Shown here piece after piece: positions 1-6,839 of a stretch of 7,621 nucleotides of DNA. The stretch is from positions 1 through 7,621 of the forward strand of contig FR890643.1 in NCBI GenBank assembly GCA_000435075.1, read 5' to 3'. Numbering within the stretch: position 1 is the first letter of the stretch; each line of letters begins with the position of its first letter. This DNA is from Bacteroides sp. CAG:770 (GTDB lineage: Bacteria; Bacteroidota; Bacteroidia; Bacteroidales; UBA932). The translations under genes were made by a program, and so were the position numbers. Under the pieces are notes generated by a model. The model did no database searches, had not been told where the DNA came from, and saw only the letters and a program-made list of their open reading frames with translations.

Positions 1-31
1 TTAGAGTATGTTCGTGCTGGACGAACTAAAA

Positions 32-67
32 TTAAGGCCAGCTGGACGCTAATCCAGCCGGCCTTAA
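32..67 (-). terminator. Intrinsic terminator downstream of secDF
   Basis: The arms 32-46 and 53-67 form a 15-bp stem around a 6-nt loop. The only imperfect pair (40 with 59) becomes an acceptable G-U pair in the leftward transcript. Reading leftward, the stem is followed at once by four U residues (31-28). It lies 21 bases past the secDF stop codon, so it is well placed to end that transcript. On the other strand the stem is followed by five A residues, so termination should be directional. A smaller hairpin (10-15 with 21-26, 6 bp, 5-nt loop) follows further downstream. No gene can be supported between position 1 and the secDF stop. Confidence 0.85.
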
Positions 68-87
68 AAACTTATCTGTAAGCCTTA

Positions 88-3000
88 TTATTTAGAAGAC
101 TTTGCAGCCTTTCTTTTTTCAATGAATGCTGTTACATCATACATCACTGGAGTACCGATGAAGATAGATGCATAAGTACCGAAGCAGATACCGAGGATCA
201 ATGCTACTGAGAGACCTCTGATGGACTCACCACCGAAGATTGCGATAGCAAGCATAGTAACGAGGGTAGATACAGAAGTATTGATGGTTCTGGTAAGGGT
301 GCTGTTGATAGCCTGGTTTGCATTGGTTCTCAAATCAGCCTTCGGATGCAGAGTCTTGTACTCACGGATTCGGTCGAAGATCACCACGTTATCATTGATA
401 GCGTAACCGATGATGGTAAGGATCGCCGCGATGAAGGTCTGGTCAACGTCAAGGTTGAACGGAAGTATTCCAGAGAACAATGAGAAGAATCCGATGACGA
501 TGATTGCAGTATGTGCAAGTGAAACGACACCGCCGAGACCCCATGCCCAGCCGTTGAATCGAACTGCGATATAAGCGAAGATTACAAACAGCGCGATAAG
601 CACGGCGATGATTGCTGATCTCTTCATATCGTTGGCGATAGTAGGACCTACCTTGTCAGAAGAAATAATACCGTTAGGGTTGTCAAGAGTAGAAGTGAAC
701 TCGTCGAGTGTCATATCCTTCTCTGCGAAGAAGCCCTTCAATGCGTGATAAAGCATTGACTCAACCTCTGCGTCAACCTCGCTTGACTCATTCTCAACCT
801 TATACTTGGTAGTAATCTTCATCTGGCTGTCACCACCGAACTGCTTAACCTCGACAGACTCGTTGAATTCCTTCTCTGTAGCCTCTCTTACGGCCTCAGC
901 AGTAACAGGAGCGTCAAATCTTACTACATATGTACGACCACCAGTGAAGTCAACACCATAGGTAAAGCCTTTGAAGCCGATAGACAAGATGGCGATTACG
1001 ATGAGAGCACCTGAGAACATGTAAGAGAATTTCTTCTTGCCGATGAAATCGAAATGAGTATGCTTGAGGAAATCCTTTGTAAGGTTGTTCTCGAAAGATA
1101 CGTTCTTGCCCTTGGCAACTCTGTCGTCAAATATAATTCTGGTAATGAAGATAGAAGTGATGACAGATGTGATGATACCGATGATAAGTGTGGTAGCGAA
1201 GCCCTGGACAGGACCTGAACCGAACACGAAGAGAACGATACCGGTAAGCAATGTGGTTACCTGGCCGTCGATAATTGCAGAGTAAGCGTTGGAATAACCA
1301 TCAGCGATAGCCTTTGAAAGACCCTTGCCTGCTGCAAGCTCCTCCTTGATACGCTCATAGATAATCACGTTGGCATCGACCGCCATACCCATTGTGAGGA
1401 CGAGACCTGCAATACCTGGCAATGTCAATACTGCACCGAATGATACGAGTGTACCGAACAGGAAGAGGACATTGACAAGAAGCGCGATATCAGCAACCAC
1501 ACCTGCGCCGCTGTAGAAGAATACCATGTAAGCGAGCACCAGGAGGAAGGCGATGATGAATGAGATGAGACCTGCCCTGATGGACTCTGATCCGAGTGAA
1601 GGACCTACAACCTGCTCCTGGATAATCTTTGCAGGTGCAGGAAGCTTACCTGAATTCAATACGTTGGCAAGGTCAGTTGCCTCCTCTACTCCGAAGTGTC
1701 CTAAAATCTCAGAGTTACCGCCGGTAATCTCAGAATTGACATTAGGATAAGAATATACGAGGTCATCAAGAACGATGGCAATCTGTTTTCCGATATTGTC
1801 CTTTGTAAGACGAGCCCAGATAGAAGCACCTTCTGCGTTCATTGACATTGACACAGTAGGATTTCCTTTGTTCACACCCTGACCGCTGTAAGATACGCGG
1901 GCATCGGTAACTGCGCCTCCGTCGAGAGGAGCCTTTCCGTCTCTGGTAGCAGCCTTGATGGCAACGAGCTCGAAGATGTTGCCGCCCTGAACATACTCAG
2001 AAGGCTTAACTGACCACATTGGCCTGAACTCTGGAGGGAAGATACCTCTGACCTCAGGTGACTTGAGGAGTCTGTTTACCCTTGCTGTATCGCTACCCTG
2101 TGCAAAACCGATGCAGGCACCGCTTCTGAAGCCTGAAGGCTGGAGAATAGAAAAGAGCGGATGAGCTGCTCTCTGTGCTGCTGTCTGTGCGTCGCTGCTG
2201 TTGCTGAGCTCACGGGCGAGAACTGAAGAGTCCGCTACAGCCTCCTCTGCAGATGCTGTCAATGTAGAATCCTCAGCTGCTGTAACTGCAAGTGCAGCGT
2301 CAGCCTCCTGGAGATATGGAGCGATTTCAGTATTGTCATAAGTTGTCCAGAACTCGAGGGATGCAGTTCCCTGGAGCAGCTTTCTTACACGCTCAGGCTC
2401 TTTCACGCCAGGGAGCTCGACAAGAATACGGCCGCTGTTTCCAAGTCTCTGGATAGATGGCTGGGTAACACCGAAACGGTCGATACGGTTACGGAGCACG
2501 TTGAATGAGTTCGCGATAGCGCTCTCGGCATTTTCTCTGATCACTGCAAGAACCTCATCATCAGTTGACTGAGGGTTGATACGAGAAGAGAGTTCATATG
2601 TTCCGAACACCTGCGCAAGTCTCTGACCATTGGAAACCTCCTTCCATGCCTGTGCGAACAGTGTGATGAAATCGTCAGGTGAGTTCACGCTGCGTTCCTT
2701 CGCAAGAGCGATAGCCTTGTTGAACTCAGGAGTCTTGTTTTCACCTGCAAGAGCACTTACGAGGTCTTCAAGCTGAACCTGAAGCATAACGTTCATACCG
2801 CCCTTAAGGTCAAGACCAAGGTTGATTTCCTTAGCTTTTACGTCTTTGTAAGTGTATCCGAAATAGACTTTCTCGCTAGAAATAGAATCAATGTACCTAC
2901 GATTGTAGTTCTTTGCGAGGGAATCCAGGACATAAGCCTTGTCCACATCGAGGACTTTGGCGTAGTCAGCAGACTGCTTGAATGCTTCTACCTGTTTCTC

Positions 3001-3117
3001 AGCATAAGCCGCTGCTTTTTTCTCCTGAATGTTGGTCACAAGAGTGAAAGACAACTGCCAGAGGCAGGCGATTGCAAGCAGAACCGCTACAAATTTGATT
3101 GCACCTTTGCTTTGCAT
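88..3117 (-). CDS. secDF: Fused protein translocase subunit SecDF
   Basis: SecDF is an inner-membrane partner of SecYEG that uses proton flow to pull exported proteins across after SecA has acted. From the chosen start the protein is 1,009 residues, normal for Bacteroidetes fusions. In order it has: an N-terminal membrane helix (about 7-27); the SecD signature LGLDLKGG (about 100-107) opening the large periplasmic P1 domain; a membrane block from about 515; GMAVDANVIIYERI (about 577-590), whose Asp (about 581) matches the functionally important SecD aspartate; a cytoplasmic linker (about 664-696); then the SecF half with GVDFTGG (about 721-727) and GYAINDNVVIFDRI (about 904-917). The ATG at 3117 is preferred over the ATG at 3159, because the extra 14 residues are unlike the family and the upstream ATG lies almost on the predicted transcription start. 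An Ala/Ser/Asp-rich insert sits in P1. The gene is complete, with no frameshift. A fused SecDF is well known; the identification is firm. Confidence 0.97.
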   Translation of the reverse strand: MQSKGAIKFVAVLLAIACLWQLSFTLVTNIQEKKAAAYAEKQVEAFKQSADYAKVLDVDKAYVLDSLAKNYNRRYIDSISSEKVYFGYTYKDVKAKEINLGLDLKGGMNVMLQVQLEDLVSALAGENKTPEFNKAIALAKERSVNSPDDFITLFAQAWKEVSNGQRLAQVFGTYELSSRINPQSTDDEVLAVIRENAESAIANSFNVLRNRIDRFGVTQPSIQRLGNSGRILVELPGVKEPERVRKLLQGTASLEFWTTYDNTEIAPYLQEADAALAVTAAEDSTLTASAEEAVADSSVLARELSNSSDAQTAAQRAAHPLFSILQPSGFRSGACIGFAQGSDTARVNRLLKSPEVRGIFPPEFRPMWSVKPSEYVQGGNIFELVAIKAATRDGKAPLDGGAVTDARVSYSGQGVNKGNPTVSMSMNAEGASIWARLTKDNIGKQIAIVLDDLVYSYPNVNSEITGGNSEILGHFGVEEATDLANVLNSGKLPAPAKIIQEQVVGPSLGSESIRAGLISFIIAFLLVLAYMVFFYSGAGVVADIALLVNVLFLFGTLVSFGAVLTLPGIAGLVLTMGMAVDANVIIYERIKEELAAGKGLSKAIADGYSNAYSAIIDGQVTTLLTGIVLFVFGSGPVQGFATTLIIGIITSVITSIFITRIIFDDRVAKGKNVSFENNLTKDFLKHTHFDFIGKKKFSYMFSGALIVIAILSIGFKGFTYGVDFTGGRTYVVRFDAPVTAEAVREATEKEFNESVEVKQFGGDSQMKITTKYKVENESSEVDAEVESMLYHALKGFFAEKDMTLDEFTSTLDNPNGIISSDKVGPTIANDMKRSAIIAVLIALFVIFAYIAVRFNGWAWGLGGVVSLAHTAIIVIGFFSLFSGILPFNLDVDQTFIAAILTIIGYAINDNVVIFDRIREYKTLHPKADLRTNANQAINSTLTRTINTSVSTLVTMLAIAIFGGESIRGLSVALILGICFGTYASIFIGTPVMYDVTAFIEKRKAAKSSK

Positions 3118-3166
3118 GTTAATATGTTTTAAATTATATTTGTTTTCTATTGGTCGCAATAGAGTG

Positions 3167-3197
3167 CAAATTTATCTAATTTTTTCGTAGAAAGAAA
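3167..3197 (-). promoter_or_regulatory. Predicted promoter of secDF
   Basis: Reading leftward, TTTC (3197-3194) is followed after 19 bases by TAAATTTG (3174-3167). The second box matches the Bacteroidetes -7 consensus TAnnTTTG exactly; the first is one base off the -33 consensus TTTG. Spacing is in the usual 19-21 range. Transcription would start near 3161, giving an A/T-rich leader of about 44 bases to the ATG at 3117. This is a pattern match only. Confidence 0.6.
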
Positions 3198-3203
3198 CTT
3201 TCT
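3189..3203. repeat. Small inverted repeat in the divergent promoter region
   Basis: AGAAAG (3189-3194) and CTTTCT (3198-3203) are perfect inverted arms around a 3-base AAA centre. The element covers the -33 box proposed for secDF and lies just upstream of the rightward -7 box at 3217-3224. It could be a binding site for a dimeric regulator acting on both directions. At 6 bp per arm in an A/T-rich stretch, chance is a real alternative. Confidence 0.3.
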
Positions 3204-3216
3204 GCAAGTAATTTCT

Positions 3217-3224
3217 TAATTTTG
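3217..3224 (+). promoter_or_regulatory. Possible rightward -7 box upstream of the PD40/SPOR gene
   Basis: TAATTTTG matches the Bacteroidetes -7 consensus TAnnTTTG exactly. Transcription would start near 3229-3231, about 98 bases before the favoured ATG at 3328. No convincing -33 TTTG lies 19-21 bases upstream; the nearest TTTC (3199-3202) leaves only 14 bases. It is the best rightward promoter candidate between the divergent genes, but half the signal is missing. Confidence 0.45.
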
Positions 3225-3229
3225 CAGTG

Positions 3230-3327
3230 TATAAAAAGTCCTCGGGACCCGCCTGCAATCCGGCTCCGGCGCAAATCACGGCATGTCGGCTTGGCACAGC
3301 ACCTTACAGGAACATTTTTCAGAAGGC
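3230..3327 (+). other. GC-rich leader of unknown role (possible structured RNA)
   Basis: This stretch between the rightward -7 box and the favoured ATG is about two thirds G+C across 3238-3310, unlike the A/T-rich DNA to its left. Its ends can pair: 3233-3242 with 3308-3319, ten pairs interrupted by bulged A3311 and A3314, ending in five U residues at 3315-3319. Inside, GTCC/GGAC (3238-3248) and CGCC/GGCG (3250-3271) offer competing short stems, so the core fold is unclear. All three forward frames are open across most of it. One begins with GTG at 3227 and ends with TGA at 3329-3331, overlapping the ATG at 3328. It may be a long 5' leader, a small RNA, or an N-terminal extension of the next gene from the ATG at 3283. 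I do not recognise it, and see no SRP RNA core motif. Confidence 0.3.
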
Positions 3328-5217
3328 ATGATTAGAAAAAATATAAGCATCACAGCGATAATACTTGGTTTCGCGGCAGTTTCAGCCTCCGGAAATACTG
3401 TTACGGATTCATTGACAGTAAAAGAGCCGGTGGACCTGCAGAGACTCATCCACGTAACAGATTCATTGGCACGCAATTACAAATTCAGCGAAGCTGTAAG
3501 CCTCTTTCAGATAGCGAAGGCTTCCGCAGATTCACTGGACGCGATAGCCATTGACGAAGCCATGGTGACCGTGCAGAACGGGGAAAGCATGACAGGATTC
3601 TGCAACAATCCGACCGCCGTCGCCAGAGAGAGATTCTCCCTCAATGACTTCTTCCTGTACTATCCTCTGAAGGACAACAGCTGGAGACCGGTACCGAACC
3701 AGCTCGACTCGCTGGGAGGAGACCCGTTCGCCAAGGCAGTCTATGTCCCGTCCGATGCCGAAAACATCTACTGGTCAGCCAAAGACTCCGACGGAATCAG
3801 AAACATCTACCGAAGCGAGTACAGAGATACCCTCTGGTCCGCTCCGGCACTTATCAATGAACAGGTAACCACCTCATCCGACGAGATTTACCCTATGCTG
3901 TCCCCTGACGGAAAGCAGCTTTTCTTCGCATCCAGGGGACTCTACGGCATGGGCGGCTACGACCTCTATGTCTCGAAGTGGGACGAAGCGCTGGGAGACT
4001 GGGGGATTCCTGAAAATCTGGGCTTCCCTTACTCGTCACCATACGACGACTTCCTGTTCATCAATACCGCCAACGGCAAGTATTCGATTTTCGCGTCCAA
4101 CAGGTCATGCTCCAGAGACAGCGTAGATGTATATGTCCTCGAATTCGACAGCATGCCTGTCAGAAAATCAGTATCCGATGCGGAAGAATTGAAGAAACTC
4201 TGCGAACTTACACCTGCCGCAGACCCGTCAAAGCTGGACACGGATTCGGTCGCCGCAGAAGATGTGAGAGACAATGAAGATATGCGCAGATATTCCGGCA
4301 AACTGCAGGAAGTCAGGTCTTTACGGGACTCCATATATAGATGCAGCACTGGCATTGACAATGACAGGAACAGACTCTCGGAGGTTTCGGGCGAGGAAAA
4401 GAGCATGCTCGCGGCATCCATCATAAGCAAGGAGGCGATGCTTCCTAAGCTCCAGGATTCTCTTTCACGTGCCAGGAAGGAGCTACAGAAAATCGAAATG
4501 GAATTCCTCCAGAGCGGAGTCGTGATAGACCCGGAAAAACTTCAATATGAAGCAGATAGAGAGGTCGTCGGAGCAAAAACCGCCTATACCTTCTCTAAAA
4601 AGAACATGGGCGCAAGACTCCACCTCGACATGGAAAAGCCGAAGGAGTCGTTCGACTATACATTCATGATTCTGCCGCAGGGCCGTTTCGCCGAGGACAA
4701 CACCCTTCCGGGCGGACTCTGCTACCAGATCCAGTTATTTTCAATGACAGCGAAGGCTACCGTAAAGCAGATCAAAGGCCTGAGCCCTGTCTTTGAAAGA
4801 CAAGGGACCAACGGCAGGAGAATCTACTCCGCAGGACTCTTCCATTCATACAAGGATGTCCTTGCCAATCTGAACAAAGTCAAGAGATTAGGCTTCCGCA
4901 GCGCAATGATTGTCGCATTCCATGACGGCAAGAATATAACAGTACAGAAGGCCAGGGCGATGGAAAAGAGCATTCATGAGCTCTTCCAGATCAGAATCTT
5001 CCCTGCGGACGGAAACGCGCTTTCTGAAACGGAACTCACCTCAGTAAAGGCAATAACTTCAGCAGATATGGCCCGAACCACTGAGGGAGGCATAATATCC
5101 TATATCTTAGGCCCTTATGATGACCGCGACGAAACCGACGCCACAGTTTCCGCATTGAGAAGCACCGGCATTTCCAATCTGCGGGTAGAGTCTGCCGGAA
5201 TGTCTGAGGCGAAATAG
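3328..5217 (+). CDS. Secreted PD40 propeller / coiled-coil / SPOR-like protein
   Basis: Predicted exported protein of 629 residues, with no experimental function known to me. From ATG 3328 the first 22 residues look like a signal peptide: basic MIRKN, a hydrophobic core, then SASG. Next come a short helical region (about 35-85), possibly TPR-like; PD40-type strands (about 140-275) with the hallmark YPMLSPDGKQLFFAS (about 188-202) and DLYVSKW; a charged probable coiled coil (about 315-395); an SPOR-like segment beginning CYQIQLFS (about 465-536); and a second, shorter SPOR-like segment around YILGPYDD (about 587-623). SPOR domains bind glycan strands of peptidoglycan, which suggests a periplasmic role at the wall. 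An in-frame ATG at 3283 would add 15 residues before the signal peptide, so 3328 is preferred. There is no OmpA domain, unlike many PD40 envelope proteins. It is divergent from secDF and ends 85 bases before the nfeD homologue. Confidence 0.8.
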   Translation: MIRKNISITAIILGFAAVSASGNTVTDSLTVKEPVDLQRLIHVTDSLARNYKFSEAVSLFQIAKASADSLDAIAIDEAMVTVQNGESMTGFCNNPTAVARERFSLNDFFLYYPLKDNSWRPVPNQLDSLGGDPFAKAVYVPSDAENIYWSAKDSDGIRNIYRSEYRDTLWSAPALINEQVTTSSDEIYPMLSPDGKQLFFASRGLYGMGGYDLYVSKWDEALGDWGIPENLGFPYSSPYDDFLFINTANGKYSIFASNRSCSRDSVDVYVLEFDSMPVRKSVSDAEELKKLCELTPAADPSKLDTDSVAAEDVRDNEDMRRYSGKLQEVRSLRDSIYRCSTGIDNDRNRLSEVSGEEKSMLAASIISKEAMLPKLQDSLSRARKELQKIEMEFLQSGVVIDPEKLQYEADREVVGAKTAYTFSKKNMGARLHLDMEKPKESFDYTFMILPQGRFAEDNTLPGGLCYQIQLFSMTAKATVKQIKGLSPVFERQGTNGRRIYSAGLFHSYKDVLANLNKVKRLGFRSAMIVAFHDGKNITVQKARAMEKSIHELFQIRIFPADGNALSETELTSVKAITSADMARTTEGGIISYILGPYDDRDETDATVSALRSTGISNLRVESAGMSEAK

Positions 5218-5224
5218 CGTGGCT

Positions 5225-5256
5225 CTTGCGTAACTTGAGCAAATATCATATATTTG
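5225..5256 (+). promoter_or_regulatory. Predicted promoter of the nfeD-floA unit
   Basis: CTTG (5225-5228) and TATATTTG (5249-5256) match the Bacteroidetes -33 and -7 elements with a 20-base spacer; the -7 box is an exact match to TAnnTTTG. Transcription would start near 5261, leaving a leader of about 42 bases. That leader can form a modest hairpin in which GGGG (5262-5265) pairs with CCCC (5282-5285). The -33 box begins only 8 bases after the PD40/SPOR stop codon. The pair can therefore be expressed independently of that gene, though read-through is also possible because no clear terminator separates them. Confidence 0.7.
5240..5256. repeat. Inverted repeat overlapping the nfeD-floA -7 box
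   Basis: CAAATAT (5240-5246) and ATATTTG (5250-5256) are perfect 7-bp inverted arms around CAT. The right arm contains most of the -7 box, so a protein bound here would block the polymerase. The position suits an operator. A/T-rich promoter DNA gives such symmetry by chance fairly often, and the TTTG of the promoter consensus fixes part of one arm. Confidence 0.35.
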
Positions 5257-5302
5257 TTGTCGGGGCGGAGCAATCAGTCTTCCCCAGTTAAAACGCACCA
5301 TT

Positions 5303-5770
5303 ATGGGATTTGTAATAACACTCATTATCCTCGGGATAATTCTCCTGTTGGCAGAAATCTTCCTGATACCGGGAATCGGCATCGCCGGCATTCTGGGACT
5401 CATCTCACTCTGCGGATCTTCATACTATGCATTCGCGTTCCTGAGTCCTATGGCAGGCGCCATCGTCACTACAGTCAACATTGTCCTACTTGCCGTCGTC
5501 CTTTTCTATGCTCTCAGGGCGAAGACTTGGAAGAAACTCGAACTGAGCACAGTAATCGACAACGCCCCGTCAGAGGCGAAAATCGGGCTGGGCGACAAAG
5601 GCAAGGCCGTGACAAGACTCGGACCTATGGGTACCGCAAGATTCGATGGTAAATCTTATGAAGTGACAGCTTTGGAAGGTATGATAGATGCCGGACAGGA
5701 AGTGGAAGTCGTTCATATAGAGAACAATAAGGTCTATGTAAGGGCCGTCATGCCGAACGAAGCCTTCTAG
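5303..5770 (+). CDS. Short NfeD-family membrane protein
   Basis: A 155-residue NfeD-like protein of the short class that lacks the ClpP-like serine protease domain. The first 72 residues are almost wholly hydrophobic and suggest three membrane helices (about 2-22, 25-46, 50-72), including the family-type segment AEIFLIPGIGIAG (about 17-29). After a basic stretch (LRAKTWKK), residues about 95-149 form the expected soluble OB-fold: GLGDKGKAVTRLGPMGTARFDG, then a Gly-rich strand pattern ending NNKVYVRAV. In other bacteria short NfeD proteins are encoded beside flotillin-like proteins and are thought to act with them in membrane microdomains. Here floA begins 45 bases downstream on the same strand, which strongly supports the assignment. 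The ATG at 5303 has no Shine-Dalgarno sequence but follows an A-rich leader, as is common in this phylum. The biochemical role of NfeD without the protease is not well defined. Confidence 0.9.
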   Translation: MGFVITLIILGIILLLAEIFLIPGIGIAGILGLISLCGSSYYAFAFLSPMAGAIVTTVNIVLLAVVLFYALRAKTWKKLELSTVIDNAPSEAKIGLGDKGKAVTRLGPMGTARFDGKSYEVTALEGMIDAGQEVEVVHIENNKVYVRAVMPNEAF

Positions 5771-5815
5771 CGGACAGGGCAACATTGACAATAGAAAAAC
5801 TCAAAACAGAATACT

Positions 5816-6769
5816 ATGATAATTCCTTTGATTATTTGGGTGGCGATAGCATTTGTCGCCTTGGTTATCCTCCTGTGGTTCTTCCCTGTGACATTGTGGT
5901 TCCAGGCCATCCTTTCAGGAGTGCATATTCCTCTTATCCAGCTGGTTCTGATGCGCTGGAGAGGTGTAAACCCGAACACCATCGTAATCGCGATGATTAC
6001 CGGAACAAAGGCCGGACTGAAGCTCAAGGCCAATGAACTTGAGGCCCACTACCTCGCAAAAGGAAATGTGGTAAAGGTCGTAAATGCATTGATTTCAGCA
6101 GACAAGGCCAATATTGCCCTCGATTTCAAGACCGCTGCCGGTATCGACCTCGCAGGACGAGACGTATTCGAGGCAGTACAGATGTCTGTCAATCCTAAAG
6201 TCATCAATACTCCTCCTGTGACAGCCGTAGCAAAGAACGGTATCCAGCTCATCTGCAAGGCCAGAGTTACCGTCCGCGCGAACATCAACCAGCTCGTCGG
6301 AGGTGCCGGAGAAGAGACCGTACTTGCCCGCGTCGGTGAAGGAATCGTCTCATCCATCGGTTCCGCAGAAAGTCACGCAGAAGTTCTCGAAAAGCCGGAG
6401 TCAATCTCAAAAGTCGTTCTTGGCAAGGGACTTGACGCAGGCACCGCATTCGAAATACTTTCTATCGATATCGCTGACATTGACATAGGCAAAAACATCG
6501 GCGCAGTCCTCCAGATGGACCAGGCAGACGCCGACAAGAACATTGCACAGGCAAGGGCTGAGGAGCGCAGAGCCATGGCGGTAGCCCTCGAGCAGGAAAT
6601 GAAGGCAAAGGCACAGGAGGCACGTGCAAAAGTCATCGAAGCTGAGGCTCAGGTTCCTCTTGCAATCGCTGAGGCATTCCGCAAGGGCAATCTCGGCGTA
6701 ATGGACTACTACAAGATAAAGAACGTCCAGGCGGACACTGACATGCGCGAAACAATCGCCAAGCAGTAA
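5816..6769 (+). CDS. floA: Flotillin-like protein FloA
   Basis: FloA is a membrane scaffold that gathers proteins into lipid microdomains and influences membrane fluidity. This copy has 317 residues, close to the roughly 330 of Bacillus FloA (YqfA). Residues about 2-46 form a long hydrophobic N-terminal membrane anchor. The SPFH/PHB-like region follows (about 52-225), with the segment EETVLARVGEGIVSSIGSA (about 166-184). An Ala/Glu/Lys-rich helix (about 236-290) is the expected oligomerising coiled coil. The C-terminus keeps the typical stretch from PLAIAEAFRKGNLG (about 281) to VMDYYKIKNVQADTDMR (about 295-311). The ATG at 5816 places the membrane segment right at the N-terminus, and the 30 bases before it are A-rich with no Shine-Dalgarno sequence. 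It lies 45 bases after the nfeD homologue and is followed by a strong terminator, so the two genes appear to form one transcription unit. Confidence 0.95.
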   Translation: MIIPLIIWVAIAFVALVILLWFFPVTLWFQAILSGVHIPLIQLVLMRWRGVNPNTIVIAMITGTKAGLKLKANELEAHYLAKGNVVKVVNALISADKANIALDFKTAAGIDLAGRDVFEAVQMSVNPKVINTPPVTAVAKNGIQLICKARVTVRANINQLVGGAGEETVLARVGEGIVSSIGSAESHAEVLEKPESISKVVLGKGLDAGTAFEILSIDIADIDIGKNIGAVLQMDQADADKNIAQARAEERRAMAVALEQEMKAKAQEARAKVIEAEAQVPLAIAEAFRKGNLGVMDYYKIKNVQADTDMRETIAKQ

Positions 6770-6792
6770 TCCCCACAGGACACCGGATACAG

Positions 6793-6828
6793 TCGGGGCG
6801 CTATCTCCAAAACGGAATAGCGCCCCGA
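6793..6828 (+). terminator. Intrinsic terminator after floA
   Basis: A perfect, GC-rich 12-bp stem joins 6793-6804 to 6817-6828. The stem can extend inward by TCC/GGA (6806-6808 with 6814-6816) past a bulged C6805, leaving a loop of AAAAC. It starts 24 bases after the floA stop. The tail is T-rich but broken (TTACTATTAT after the stem), so release may be less efficient than with a clean U run. It would also separate floA from the convergent fucosidase gene. Confidence 0.8.
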
Positions 6829-6839
6829 TTACTATTATA

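Noticed and set aside
3230..3320. Bacterial small SRP RNA (4.5S) or tRNA in the GC-rich leader
   Set aside because: Neither strand carries the conserved SRP core (GUCAGG, GGAA loop, AGCAGC), and no cloverleaf with a T-loop motif can be drawn.
3227..3331. A 34-codon peptide gene starting with GTG at 3227
   Set aside because: The overlap of its TGA with the ATG at 3328 is suggestive, but the start falls on or before the predicted transcription start, and the other two frames are equally open. Kept as a finding, not as a gene.
3400..3470. Near-repeat of about 18 bases encoding VTDSL twice in the PD40/SPOR gene
   Set aside because: Two imperfect copies of a short Ser/Asp/Leu pattern in a helical region are not enough to call a repeat family.
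4029..4430. A 133-codon open frame on the minus strand inside the PD40/SPOR gene
   Set aside because: It is Ser/Leu-rich shadow coding opposite a gene with recognisable domains, and has no family resemblance or start signals of its own.
5222..5240. A terminator for the PD40/SPOR gene formed by GCTC (5222-5225) and GAGC (5237-5240)
   Set aside because: The stem is only 4 bp with an 11-base loop and no T run follows; the segment is better explained as promoter DNA.
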